From an uncultured Clostridia bacterium (GTDB lineage Bacteria; Bacillota; Clostridia; Oscillospirales; CAG-272), in contig CALWJV010000003.1 in the NCBI GenBank assembly GCA_944381115.1, positions 1 to 59,901 on the forward strand: a stretch of 59,901 bases of DNA, written 5' to 3'. Of the stretch, positions 42,526 to 52,200 are shown piece after piece. The translations under genes and the position numbers were made by a program. Within the stretch, counting starts at the first letter, position 1. The number at the start of each line of letters is the position of its first letter. The notes beneath the pieces are model-generated. The model worked only from the letters and a program-made list of their open reading frames with translations, did no database searches and had not been told where the DNA came from.

Positions 42526-43872
42526 ATGAAACTTGATACCAAAAGGACCATGCTTGTAGGTCTTGCATTTATGACAATTTCTGCGTTCTGGCAATTGTAT
42601 AATAACGAAATTCCGCTAATGCTGGAAAAGTTAATAGGAAATAAGAATTTAGTCATAAATTTTATTATGTCGCTTGACAATATATCTGCACTGGTACTTC
42701 TTCCATTTTTCGGTACGCTTTCCGATAAGACGCATACAACTATTGGAAAAAGGATGCCGTATATAATAATCGGAACAGTTTTATCAGTAATTTTTATGCT
42801 CGTTCTTCCGTTTTCTTACAAATACAGAAAAACCGTAATTTTCTTTATAGCCATAATAGGTGTTTTGCTTTCAATGTCAGTATATCGTTCTCCGGCTGTT
42901 GCACTTATGCCAGACGTAACACCAAAGCCGCTCCGTTCAAAGGGAAATGCGGTAATAAACCTGATGGGAGCAATAGGCATAATATTCGTTCAACTTTTGA
43001 CACTTGTTTTAAAGGGTGAAAAAAACTATACCTTGCTGTTTGTAATAATATCATCATTTATGATTATAAGCCTTGTCACCATGTGCGTAAAGATCGATGA
43101 AAACAAACTTGTTTCCATGATGCCGCCGGAAGAAGAGACCGAAGAGGAAAGAGTCAACAGGATAAACGCCGGCGTAAAAGTACATGCAAGCGTAAAAAAA
43201 AGTCTTATATTTCTGTTTATAAGCGTATTTCTCTGGTTTATGGCTTACAGCGCAATAGAAACCAACTATTCAAGGTATGCAAGTGATATTTGGGGACTTG
43301 ATAACGGAACTTATGTTCTTCCGATGCTGTTCGGAAGTCTTGTTGCTCTTATAAGTTTTCTTCCGATAGGTACGGTTTCACAAAAATTCGGACGAAAACC
43401 GACAATAATTGTAAGTCTTATAATACTTTTTTCAGCGGTATTTATCACATCATTTATAAGTCATTACAGCATAATTATTTATCTTCTTTTCGGACTTGTC
43501 GGGATTTCATGGGCGGCGCTGAATGTAAATTCATATCCTATGGTAGTTGAAATGAGCAAAGGAGCGGATGTAGGAAAGTATACGGGACTATATTACACAT
43601 TTTCGATGGCAGCGCAGATAGCAACGCCTCTAGTTACCGGACTTCTCTTTGACCTTCTTCCTATGGGACTCCGGATTCTTTTCCCGTATTCAGCATTTTT
43701 CCTGATAGTTGCTCTTATAACTATGATATTTGTTCGTCACGGCAACGGTGCAAATGAGCACGAACTGGAACTTCTCCTTGAGAAAAAAAATGTTCAGCAT
43801 GACACACAAGCAGATGAATTCAACGGTGTGGATGTCGGTCCGGACGATGATGTTATAAATAATATTCAATAA
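42526..43872 (+). CDS. MFS transporter, SLC45/GPH-like sugar transporter
   Basis: 448 residues with about 12 membrane helices. The loop between helices 2 and 3 has FFGTLSDKTHTTIGKRMPYIIIG, the GxLSDxxxxxxGRR-like motif of the major facilitator superfamily in its SLC45/glycoside-cation symporter variant; a second copy, GTVSQKFGRKPTII, is in the C-half. It probably imports a sugar or glycoside with a cation. The C-terminus is acidic and soluble. AAGGGAG lies about 14 bases before ATG 42526, a loose spacing. Confidence 0.85.
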   Translation: MKLDTKRTMLVGLAFMTISAFWQLYNNEIPLMLEKLIGNKNLVINFIMSLDNISALVLLPFFGTLSDKTHTTIGKRMPYIIIGTVLSVIFMLVLPFSYKYRKTVIFFIAIIGVLLSMSVYRSPAVALMPDVTPKPLRSKGNAVINLMGAIGIIFVQLLTLVLKGEKNYTLLFVIISSFMIISLVTMCVKIDENKLVSMMPPEEETEEERVNRINAGVKVHASVKKSLIFLFISVFLWFMAYSAIETNYSRYASDIWGLDNGTYVLPMLFGSLVALISFLPIGTVSQKFGRKPTIIVSLIILFSAVFITSFISHYSIIIYLLFGLVGISWAALNVNSYPMVVEMSKGADVGKYTGLYYTFSMAAQIATPLVTGLLFDLLPMGLRILFPYSAFFLIVALITMIFVRHGNGANEHELELLLEKKNVQHDTQADEFNGVDVGPDDDVINNIQ

Positions 43873-44063
43873 GAGCGGTGTTGATAATATACACGGAAAT
43901 ACGAAAAGTATTGAAAGTAATGATGACATACATGTGAAGGACGATCAGGGAAAAAACGGCAGTGGTAGAAATATAAAAGACTGTTGCGTAAAAAACATGA
44001 AATTAACAAAAGGAATCTTAAAAAATCATACAGCCGCTGTTTGGCGGCGGAATGGAGAAATAC

Positions 44064-44870
44064 ATGAAAAAAAGCAAGATTGCAATAGGTATTATGGCAG
44101 GCGTTACCGGTGCTTACCTTTATTCTATATCTCCGAGACTTAAAGACAGAGCGGATATGAAACCGTTTACAGACAAGAAGGTTTTTGCACACAGAGGAAT
44201 GCACGGTGGGAAAGTAGGCGAAAATACGGTCGAAGCATTTGAAAATGCAGTTGAAAACGGATACGGTATCGAACTTGATGTACGTATAAGCGCGGACGGT
44301 CAGGCTGTAATTGCCCACGACAGTGCTGTATGGCACGAATCTGGAGAAGGAAAAAATATTTCGGAACTTACATCCGAAGAACTTAAGCAGTACGGAGTCC
44401 CGCTTCTTTCCGAAGCACTGAAGGTTATTGACGGTAAAGTTCCGGTCATAGTAGAGATCAAATGTGAAACAAAGGATATTTCCGTTTGCCCGATAGTTGC
44501 CGAAATCCTCGATGAATATAACGGTGATTATTGCATAGAATCATTTAATCCGTATGTACTTAAATGGTACAGGGAGTGCCGTCCTGAAATTGCAAGAGGA
44601 CAACTTTCCACAGACTTTATAAAAAACGGAAAGCGGAGTCCGAAATACTTTGCTTTGCAAAATTTGCTTGCAAATTTTATTTCAAGACCTGATTTCATAG
44701 CATATAACCACAAATCTCCGTTTAATCTATCCCTTGCACTTTGCAGGAGACTTTACAATACTCCGATAATTGCATGGACTGTTGAAACGGCAGAAGAGTG
44801 GAGCAGATGCGCTGATAAATTTGACGCATATATTTGTAACGGACTTCCAAAAAAACGTAAAAAAAGATAA
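44064..44870 (+). CDS. Glycerophosphodiester phosphodiesterase family protein
   Basis: 268 residues with a short N-terminal hydrophobic segment (IAIGIMAGVTGAYLYS), perhaps a membrane anchor, then a GDPD barrel: VFAHRGMHGG, ENTVEAFENAVENGYGIELDVRIS and AVIAHD hold the catalytic His, Glu and metal-binding Asp residues; VPVIVEIK and SFNPYVLKWYR follow. It cleaves glycerophosphodiesters to glycerol 3-phosphate and an alcohol. ATG 44064 is used because GGAG is 7 bases upstream. A small GCCGC/GCGGC hairpin lies just before. Confidence 0.92.
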   Translation: MKKSKIAIGIMAGVTGAYLYSISPRLKDRADMKPFTDKKVFAHRGMHGGKVGENTVEAFENAVENGYGIELDVRISADGQAVIAHDSAVWHESGEGKNISELTSEELKQYGVPLLSEALKVIDGKVPVIVEIKCETKDISVCPIVAEILDEYNGDYCIESFNPYVLKWYRECRPEIARGQLSTDFIKNGKRSPKYFALQNLLANFISRPDFIAYNHKSPFNLSLALCRRLYNTPIIAWTVETAEEWSRCADKFDAYICNGLPKKRKKR

Positions 44871-44902
44871 AAAAAGGCTGCCTGATTCGGCAGCCTTTTT
44901 AT
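44871..44902 (+). terminator. Terminator of the GDPD gene
   Basis: AAAAAGGCTGCC-TGATTC-GGCAGCCTTTTT, a perfect hairpin with a T-run, directly after the stop codon. Confidence 0.92.
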
Positions 44903-45643
44903 TAAGCAAATTTAGGTTTTGTAAAATGAATTATTAAAGAATTTACCTTTGCAAGATATACAGTAAATATATTGGTTTTCCACTTTGCTTACTCGACCAA
45001 CAATATTAAGATCTGTGAATATTAAAAGCATAATTGACGAGAGGGAAAGGCTTATTTTGCAGGAGTAGGCAACGTCTTTAGAAGTAAAAAATAAATAATC
45101 ACGTGTTTTATTTAATATTACATCGTCATAAAGCGCAGTTGAAAGGGTCTGCGAACACAAGGTTTTTTGTCTGAACATTCCGCTTTTTGACCGTTTAATA
45201 TTGACTGTTCATCGGTCCCAATGGTTATAAAGGCGCAGACAAAAATTTTTCGAAGCCAAAAAATTCCGTATAACGTATAAATCTTGAAAAACACTGTAAA
45301 CAGACATTTTTTAGAACTTTTACGTATAGATAAATTTCCCGTTTCAATATTAGTGATGCAGAGTGTTTTACTTGATATTATCGGATATACTACGGTAACT
45401 GTTTCGTTTTTCAAAATTTTTTCAAGTTTGGGTTTTAAGCGAAAAAAGCACGTGTTTGAATTTAGTAAATTTCGTCATCAGACAGCATGTCGCAGATAAA
45501 CTCGTGCCGTTTTATTTCTTGTTTTTTTCTGTCAGACTGAACATAATATTTCAATGTGCCGTGGACCATTTTTTTCTGAAAGAGTACCTATTCTGTTTAA
45601 AGTTATCAATAATGTCGCTTTAACGGCAAGTGGAAAAAATTCA
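44903..45643. other. Gene-poor stretch, possibly decayed coding sequence
   Basis: About 740 bases without a gene I can support. On the minus strand two overlapping open frames (44912-45178 and 45118-45414, 88 and 98 codons) lie in different frames, lack ribosome binding sites and look like no known family. They may be a decayed gene split by a frameshift. No RNA gene or clear terminator was seen here. Confidence 0.4.
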
Positions 45644-46786
45644 TCATTCATGATTTGCCTTTACAACCGTTTTTTCGCATAAACTTTCGGGAATTTTTTT
45701 ATTGGATTCAAAAAGCATATCTCCTCCTGCCGACGCAAAAAGATTTTCGTCAGTAAATTTATTTTTACACGAATTGAGAAGCCAAAATTTTATAAGCATG
45801 GCACAAGGAGAGGAGAGAGGTGGGAGTCGTTTAAAATTTAATTTTTCGTACATTAGCATACTGTCGTAGTTGGCTCCGTTAGAGATTCCGCTTACGTATA
45901 TTTTTATACCTCTCTTTTTGCAAAAAGATGCGAACTTCAATGTATCGGCGCTTTCCGTATTCATAGTTCCGGAATGATAAGTGCCAAGAATGATCGCTTT
46001 TATGTTTTTAGGAAATACAGGATAAACCATTCCGGGGTAAACCGATAAAAATGCTATAGGAGATCTTACTGAAAAATGAGGTTTTTCGATTTTAAGTCCG
46101 TCGGGATATTCTTTGTAGTCCGGATTTTTAAAAAATTTGCCGTCTCTGACGGCTCCGTAAATTTCACCGACAGAAACAGGTACAGAAGAAAAAGGGACCT
46201 GTTGCATTATTCTTGAAGAACGGTACACTAAAACTAGGTTATTTAAATCGGTATCCGTTGATCGACAGAAAAGATCGTCTTTTATTCCGAAGAAAGACAT
46301 ATTTTCCCTTTTGTCAGTCGAAATGATCTGATTAAAACCTTCAAACGGATAAACGCACAGTGATCCCGTCCCTTTACCGGACATAATTACCGAAACTGCG
46401 GCTTTTAAATTTGCAATACCGCTTGCTTTAGGAGAAGATAAAGGCAGATCGGAGCAAACGGTAATACAAGGGGTTTCTGAAAGACCGACAGCATATGAAA
46501 TTGCAGCAGAAGTGTATGCCAAAGCATCGCTACCGACTGTTACTATTATGCCGTCATATTTTCCTGAAGAAACATATTTTTTAACTGCAGAGATAATTTT
46601 GTTCAGTATTTTACCGTCGGTTTTTTCACTTAAAACAGAGCAAAGATGTAAGTGAGTGAATTTTATATTTCGGTCATCTGAAAAAAGATTGTTAATAATG
46701 GGAGCAATATCCTGATTTGGAGAAAGGACACCGTTTTCAAAACTGCAACAGATAGTGCCTCCGGTGTGTATAATCAAAATTTTCAT
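45644..46786 (-). CDS. Asparaginase-like protein with altered active site
   Basis: 380 residues with the bacterial type I asparaginase fold: MKILIIHTGGTI at the N-terminus with the first catalytic Thr, YDGIIVTVGSDALAYTSAAISY in place of the usual THGTDTM, PLSSPKASGIANLKAA, and a C-terminal domain with IKAIILGTYHSGTMNT. The second catalytic Thr is Ser (GSD), and the Lys expected near GSLCVYPFEG is not visible, so activity on asparagine is doubtful. ATG 46786 has GAGGAAAT upstream. It may hydrolyse another amide or be a binding protein. Confidence 0.75.
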   Translation of the reverse strand: MKILIIHTGGTICCSFENGVLSPNQDIAPIINNLFSDDRNIKFTHLHLCSVLSEKTDGKILNKIISAVKKYVSSGKYDGIIVTVGSDALAYTSAAISYAVGLSETPCITVCSDLPLSSPKASGIANLKAAVSVIMSGKGTGSLCVYPFEGFNQIISTDKRENMSFFGIKDDLFCRSTDTDLNNLVLVYRSSRIMQQVPFSSVPVSVGEIYGAVRDGKFFKNPDYKEYPDGLKIEKPHFSVRSPIAFLSVYPGMVYPVFPKNIKAIILGTYHSGTMNTESADTLKFASFCKKRGIKIYVSGISNGANYDSMLMYEKLNFKRLPPLSSPCAMLIKFWLLNSCKNKFTDENLFASAGGDMLFESNKKIPESLCEKTVVKANHE

Positions 46787-46999
46787 TTTTATTTCCTCTT
46801 TATTTTTCATACATACTTAATTAAGTTTAACACAAACAGGAAGAAAAATAAAGTCTTTTCATAAAAATGTATAAAAAATATTTTGCGGGAAAAAATTTTG
46901 GTTGATATTGATAAGACGAATATCGTAAAAACATAGATTTTTATACTTGCTTCATATTTATTTAATTTAGATATTATGTTATGACTGGAGGAAAATGAA

Positions 47000-47452
47000 A
47001 TGAATAAAAGCAACGATGAATATAAAAAGTATGTAGAGCGACATGCTGTACCGTCACCGATAGTAAGTAACTGCGTAAAGGCATTTTTGGTAGGCGGTAC
47101 AATATGCTGTATGGGACAAGTGCTTTTTTTGCTTTATAAAAATGTCCTTGAAATGAGTGAAATTAATGCCCGTGCTCTTGTTTCGGCCACACTTATTTTC
47201 GGAGCGATATTGCTTACCGGATTTGATGTATTTGATGATATTGCAAAATTCGGAGGCGCAGGGACGTTGGTACCGATTACCGGTTTTGCAAATGCAGTTG
47301 TTGCACCTGCGCTTGACACAAAGGCAGAGGGTTGGATTCTTGGTGTGGGTGCAAAACTTTTTACTATATCCGGACCGGTTATACTTTACGGTACTTTGGC
47401 GTCCGCCGTGTACGGTACTGTGTATTATATTGTAATGCTTATAATGAGATAA
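47000..47452 (+). CDS. spoVAC: Stage V sporulation protein AC
   Basis: 150 residues, mostly membrane helices: FLVGGTICCMGQVLFLLY, LVSATLIFGAILLTGFDVFD and LVPITGFANAVVAPALDTKAEG. This is SpoVAC, part of the SpoVA channel that moves dipicolinic acid into the forespore and out at germination. GGAGG is 9 bases before ATG 47000. It starts a three-gene spoVAC-spoVAD-spoVAE operon, the form found in many Clostridia. A sigma-G promoter is expected upstream; I saw no clear match. Confidence 0.95.
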   Translation: MNKSNDEYKKYVERHAVPSPIVSNCVKAFLVGGTICCMGQVLFLLYKNVLEMSEINARALVSATLIFGAILLTGFDVFDDIAKFGGAGTLVPITGFANAVVAPALDTKAEGWILGVGAKLFTISGPVILYGTLASAVYGTVYYIVMLIMR

Positions 47453-47464
47453 AAAGGGGATCGA

Positions 47465-48490
47465 ATGAGAAAGATAATCAAATTTAAAAACAAGCCTAAA
47501 ATTCTTTCCTCCGCATCCGTGGTAGGGAAAAAGGAAAACAGAGGTCCGCTTTCAAAATACTTTGATATACATGATGAGACCGATAAATTCGGACAAAAAA
47601 CATTTGAACAGGCAGAAAGTGAGATGCAGCGTTTGGCACTGAATCTGGCGCTTTCAAAAATTAAAACCCCACAGAAAAATATTGAAGCAGTGTTTGCCGG
47701 AGACTTGATGAATCAATGTACTGGCTCGTCATACGGACTTGCAAGTTTCGGAATTCCGTATTTTGGGCTTTACGGGGCTTGCTCAACTGCAGCAGAAGGA
47801 TTAATACTTTCGGGTATGACTGTAAATTCCGGGATCTACGAAAAAGTCGCGTGTCTGTCTTCATCTCATAACAGTTCTGCAGAACGACAATTCCGTTTTC
47901 CGCTTGAATACGGAAACCAAAGACCTCCGACGGCGCAGTGGACCGCAACAGCTGCTGCAGCGTTTATAATAGGAAAAGAGGATACCGAGGAATTTAAGTC
48001 GTATGCATGCTTAGCCGAAGCACTTGCAGGAAAAATAATTGACAAAGGTATAAGTGATGCAAACAACATGGGTGCGGCAATGGCTCCGGCGGCGGCAGAT
48101 ACTATATTACGTTTTTTTTCACAAAACAAGCATTCACCGGAAGATTTTGATCTGATAGTCACGGGAGATCTGGGGTACGAGGGACATTCAATTTGCAAAG
48201 AGATCCTGGCAGACGAAGGTCTTAAACTCGGAGACAATTTCAATGATTGCGGAAAACTTATTTTTGATAAAGAAACTCAGGATACGCACAGCGGAGGATC
48301 AGGATGCGGTTGCAGCGCATCGGTTACCGCAGGGTATATAATGGAAGGTTTTAAAAACGGAATTTTCAGAGACGTTCTTTTGGTGGGAACCGGAGCACTT
48401 ATGAGTCCGATGTCAATACAGCAGGGGCTTTCAATTGCCGGTATAGGACACCTTATCAGAATATCCGCTGTGGATAAAAACGAAGAGTGA
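47465..48490 (+). CDS. spoVAD: Stage V sporulation protein AD
   Basis: 341 residues of SpoVAD, a thiolase-fold protein that binds dipicolinic acid for the SpoVA channel. Marks are GPLSKYFDIHDETDKFGQKTFEQAE, GDLMNQCTGSSYGLASFGIPYFGLYGACSTAAEG, SSSHNSSAERQFRFPLEYGNQRPP in part, and DTHSGGSGCGCSA near the end. It follows spoVAC by 12 bases with a weak AAGGGG site. Confidence 0.97.
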   Translation: MRKIIKFKNKPKILSSASVVGKKENRGPLSKYFDIHDETDKFGQKTFEQAESEMQRLALNLALSKIKTPQKNIEAVFAGDLMNQCTGSSYGLASFGIPYFGLYGACSTAAEGLILSGMTVNSGIYEKVACLSSSHNSSAERQFRFPLEYGNQRPPTAQWTATAAAAFIIGKEDTEEFKSYACLAEALAGKIIDKGISDANNMGAAMAPAAADTILRFFSQNKHSPEDFDLIVTGDLGYEGHSICKEILADEGLKLGDNFNDCGKLIFDKETQDTHSGGSGCGCSASVTAGYIMEGFKNGIFRDVLLVGTGALMSPMSIQQGLSIAGIGHLIRISAVDKNEE

Positions 48491-48514
48491 AAATAAAAAA
48501 TAACAGGAGAATTT

Positions 48515-48883
48515 ATGGATATATTTTTAGGATGCCTTAAGGCTTTTATAGTCGGCGGTATATTTTGCGTTATTTCACAGGTTTTGATAGATAAAACAAA
48601 ATTTACACCTGCCAGAATATTAGTTGGATATGTGGTAATGGGGGTCATCTTGACTGCAATCGGAATATATGAGCCGATTGTTAAATTTGCGGGAGCGGGA
48701 GCGACGGTTCCGCTTACGGGTTTTGGTTATACGCTTGCAAAGGGTGTTGAAAAAGCAGTTGATGAAATTGGTATTTTAGGGGTGTTGAGCGGCGGAATAA
48801 CAGCAACTGCTACAGGGATAACCGCTGCTATTGTTTTCGGATTTATTGCTGCGCTCGTATTTCCTTCCCACCCCAAAAAGTAA
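48515..48883 (+). CDS. spoVAE: Stage V sporulation protein AE
   Basis: 122 residues with about four membrane helices: AFIVGGIFCVISQVLID, ILVGYVVMGVILTAIGIYEP, GAGATVPLTGFGYTLAKGV and a C-terminal helix. It is the SpoVAE (SpoVAEb) membrane subunit of the dipicolinate channel. AGGAG precedes ATG 48515. Last gene of the operon; a terminator follows at 48991-49040. Confidence 0.95.
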   Translation: MDIFLGCLKAFIVGGIFCVISQVLIDKTKFTPARILVGYVVMGVILTAIGIYEPIVKFAGAGATVPLTGFGYTLAKGVEKAVDEIGILGVLSGGITATATGITAAIVFGFIAALVFPSHPKK

Positions 48884-48990
48884 TATTTAAAATTCAATTG
48901 CTAAAGTGAATCTGAAAATTCAGAACATGTCTGAAAGTTAAAACGGTACAGTCGAAATATGTAAATTAATCACCGTAAACCGTAAAAAAA

Positions 48991-49040
48991 GAACACGGCA
49001 GTGCTTTGTTATATTCTTTTAAGCATGCCGATGTTTTTTT
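48991..49040 (+). terminator. Terminator of the spoVA operon
   Basis: ACACGGCAGTGCTT pairs imperfectly with AAGCATGCCGATGTT, followed by a run of seven T. Confidence 0.75.
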
Positions 49041-49214
49041 AATTTTAAATAACAAAATATTAGGTAATAAAATACCGGTTATAATAACCAAAAAAACAAA
49101 AAAACCTTATGTAATATGCACAATTTAATAAAAAAAGTTACTTTTTAAAATAATTTTTTTGTTTAAAATTAACGTTTATATTCAAAAAATACATTTTAGT
49201 GTTTGAAATATACA

Positions 49215-49243
49215 TTGTCATATCGTGGAAATGATGTTATAAT
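49215..49243 (+). promoter_or_regulatory. Promoter of the lipoprotein gene
   Basis: TTGTCA (49215-49220), 17 bases, TATAAT (49238-49243), about 35 bases before the start codon. The rest of the 48884-49279 gap is AT-rich with only the spoVA terminator. Confidence 0.88.
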
Positions 49244-49279
49244 ATAGGCAAGTAAATATATTTAAAAGGAGTCAAATAT

Positions 49280-52200
49280 ATGAAAAAAATCAGAATACTT
49301 GCGTTAGTGTTAGCATTGCTGATGCTTCCGCTTGGTATGTTGGTTTCTTGTAAAGATGACAACGATCCCGATGACAGCGATCCCGATAATTCTATAACTC
49401 AGCAAAGACCATCAACAGGTGTAACGACGGTAGATGACGGAACAAGAGCCGGATACCTTGCGTATTTCACTTTTGATGCTGTAAAGAGCGGCACTTTTTC
49501 ACCGGCAGCACCGTATACTTTTTTCAGTGCTTTCAATAATGGAGAATTTTTCTTCGGGGAACGTGTTGTAAATGGTAAAAAAGGCGGCTATCTCGGAATA
49601 AAAAGAGGCAACATAAGAGGCGATGCATACTATGATCTTGCAGTAATGTCTCTTAGCGGATTTTCATTTACTCACGTTGTATCGTTTGATATTTACCTCG
49701 GCGGAGGAGTAGTAAATGACGAAATGTATTTCATTGGAAGAAAGGGTTCGGGTGTTTTCAATCATTTCCTTACTTTCAATACCGACGGAACAGTATCTGC
49801 CGGACTTAAGTATTTTGTATACAGGGCAAAGCAAACAGGTGAATGGGTAAACTTCGCCGTTGCAATAAATGATAAAGACCGTGAATATGACGTATACGTA
49901 AACGGTGTTAAAACTTTAGTAAAGGTCCCATATCAGACGGTAGGGTATGAAGGTTGGGACGATATGCAAATCGACAGATACCGTATAGGAATTTCCGGTA
50001 CGAATGCCGAAGTAACAGAATTGCGAATAGACAACTTCGCTGTTTCAGGAGGACTTACTCCTAATAATTCAACAGGAGAAAGTAATGTTACATATACAGA
50101 CATTTATACAATTAAGGGAGATATTTTCAATTTTTCCGGTGATATAGAGTCTGGTAAACAGAAGGTTCTTAACATATATCTTTCAAATTCATCACTTTTA
50201 AACGCGATAAAAAAAGATGCTTATACTCCCGAAAAAGCTCTGATGAATAATGTTCTGGCGCTGTCCAAACTTAATTTTGTCGGAGACATAGGAATCGGCA
50301 CGTCTTTGCAATATGATTACGGGGTAGAAACCGGACTATATAAATACGGAGCCAACCTGGGCGGAAAAACGTTCTACTCGGATCAGGAAATAGGAAAAAG
50401 TTTCAATTTTTATGACGATATTCTAAAAGAAGGTGTGGATGCCGGAAAACTTATAGTTGTAAACGAAAAAGGAGAGAACGGTACATATTACCTTGAAGGT
50501 GACAAGGATTTTACAAAAATCACTATTATAATAGATAATGAAATAACTTATGCAGTATACAAAGACGGTATATTTAAAACTGTACCTGATTCTACATTCG
50601 ATTTTGATGATGAATTTGCCATTGAATATAATGAAGGAGCATTTCACGGCAAAGATTATTCATATGTTATAGGCTCGCTTGATGACCCAGATGGTGAAAT
50701 GGTAAATATAACTCTTTCACCAGACCAGATATTAGGAAAAACAGATTTCACGATGTTAATAAACAATGAAATATCTGTTATTTTAAGTGATGTTGATTTC
50801 ACATATGACTATGGAATTCTTACATTTACTTATGAAGACAATGTATACAATTTTGCATATAACCCGAATAACGACACATTTGCATTTTTATATGATAATG
50901 TTCAATACGTTCTGAAAACTCCTGAAGGTGAAGAAGATACTGTTTCGGAAAGTGAAGTTCTTGCCCTCCATTTCCAAAATTTTGCAAGCGGAACAAGTAC
51001 ACTTTCTATTCCGGTTTTGGAACAGACTGCAAAATTAAATCCTTGGGAAAAAGTATATCTTAAACTTTATATTCCTGATGAGATGACCGGATTTCAGTTC
51101 GGTTTGTTCCTCATTTGCGGAAACAATTCGTTCTATACACCTTTAAGGTATTCTAACGCAGGTGTTCAGGAAGTAAGTATACCGCTTGATGAATTTATCA
51201 AAATAGGAACGCCGAGCATTGACGCTCTTACAAAAATAGAGTTCAGAATGACTGGGTCTCAAAACGGAACAAACTTCGGACCTTCGGCTGATCTTAACGG
51301 TACACTTCCAAACGACGGCGCAGGATTCTACATTCAGGAGATAGCCTTAATACAGGAAAAGATGGCTGTTGTGGAAGGCCCAGCATCAGACGGAAATGAA
51401 TACTGTACGCACCAAGGACAGGGTGGAGAGTCATATTTAGTTCCAATTGAAACACCAATTCCGGCATCATGTATAAGCATCGGTTACTATGCAATGAGGT
51501 GTTCTGAATGCGGCGCAACAGTAATAGATGACAGTAAGCCGATAATCGAGTCATTGGGACACGATACTGATGGACAGACAGTATTTACAAAATATCCAAC
51601 ATGTGATAGCGCCGGATATACTTATCAAAAATGCACAAGGTGCGGAGAAGAAATAATTATTGATGAAATTCCGAAACTTTCGCATGATTTCTACGAAGTT
51701 CTCAACAATTCAGCAGGAATGATGATTTCCAAATGTAAAAATTGCGGATATGAATATTCTACATATCTTAATACAACACTTATTTCTGGAAGAGAGAAAT
51801 ATGATATGCTTCCGGAAGGATCGAGATCATTCCTTGTTTACGAAGGACACAACGATACTTACAAAATAGGAAGTTTTAATACAGAAGAAAGATCAAGCAG
51901 AGATAATTTAACAATAAATTCTAAATACGCAACATTTGTATGTACGAAAGTCGGTTTGGATTACTGTTTTGAGTTTACAAAGGGAGAAACAAAAGGTGAT
52001 CCGACAAAAAGTCATGATGCATATTTTGACGTTGACGTAGGAGCAAGCCTTGGTGCAGGAGCAAAATTCATATATGAATTCGATATAATGCTTGGCAAAA
52101 AGAGTGCAAATGATACATACGGAAGCATTCTTGGAATTGCAATTCAGCGTATTAACGGCAAACGTAGTGGAGATCAGGAATTATTTAAGATTAATTCAGA

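Noticed and set aside
43934..44143. 69-codon plus-strand frame between transporter and GDPD genes
   Set aside because: It has no ribosome binding site, overlaps the GDPD start in another frame and looks like no protein family.
44912..45414. Two minus-strand frames as real genes
   Set aside because: They overlap in different frames, lack ribosome binding sites and show no recognisable domain; kept only as possible decayed sequence.
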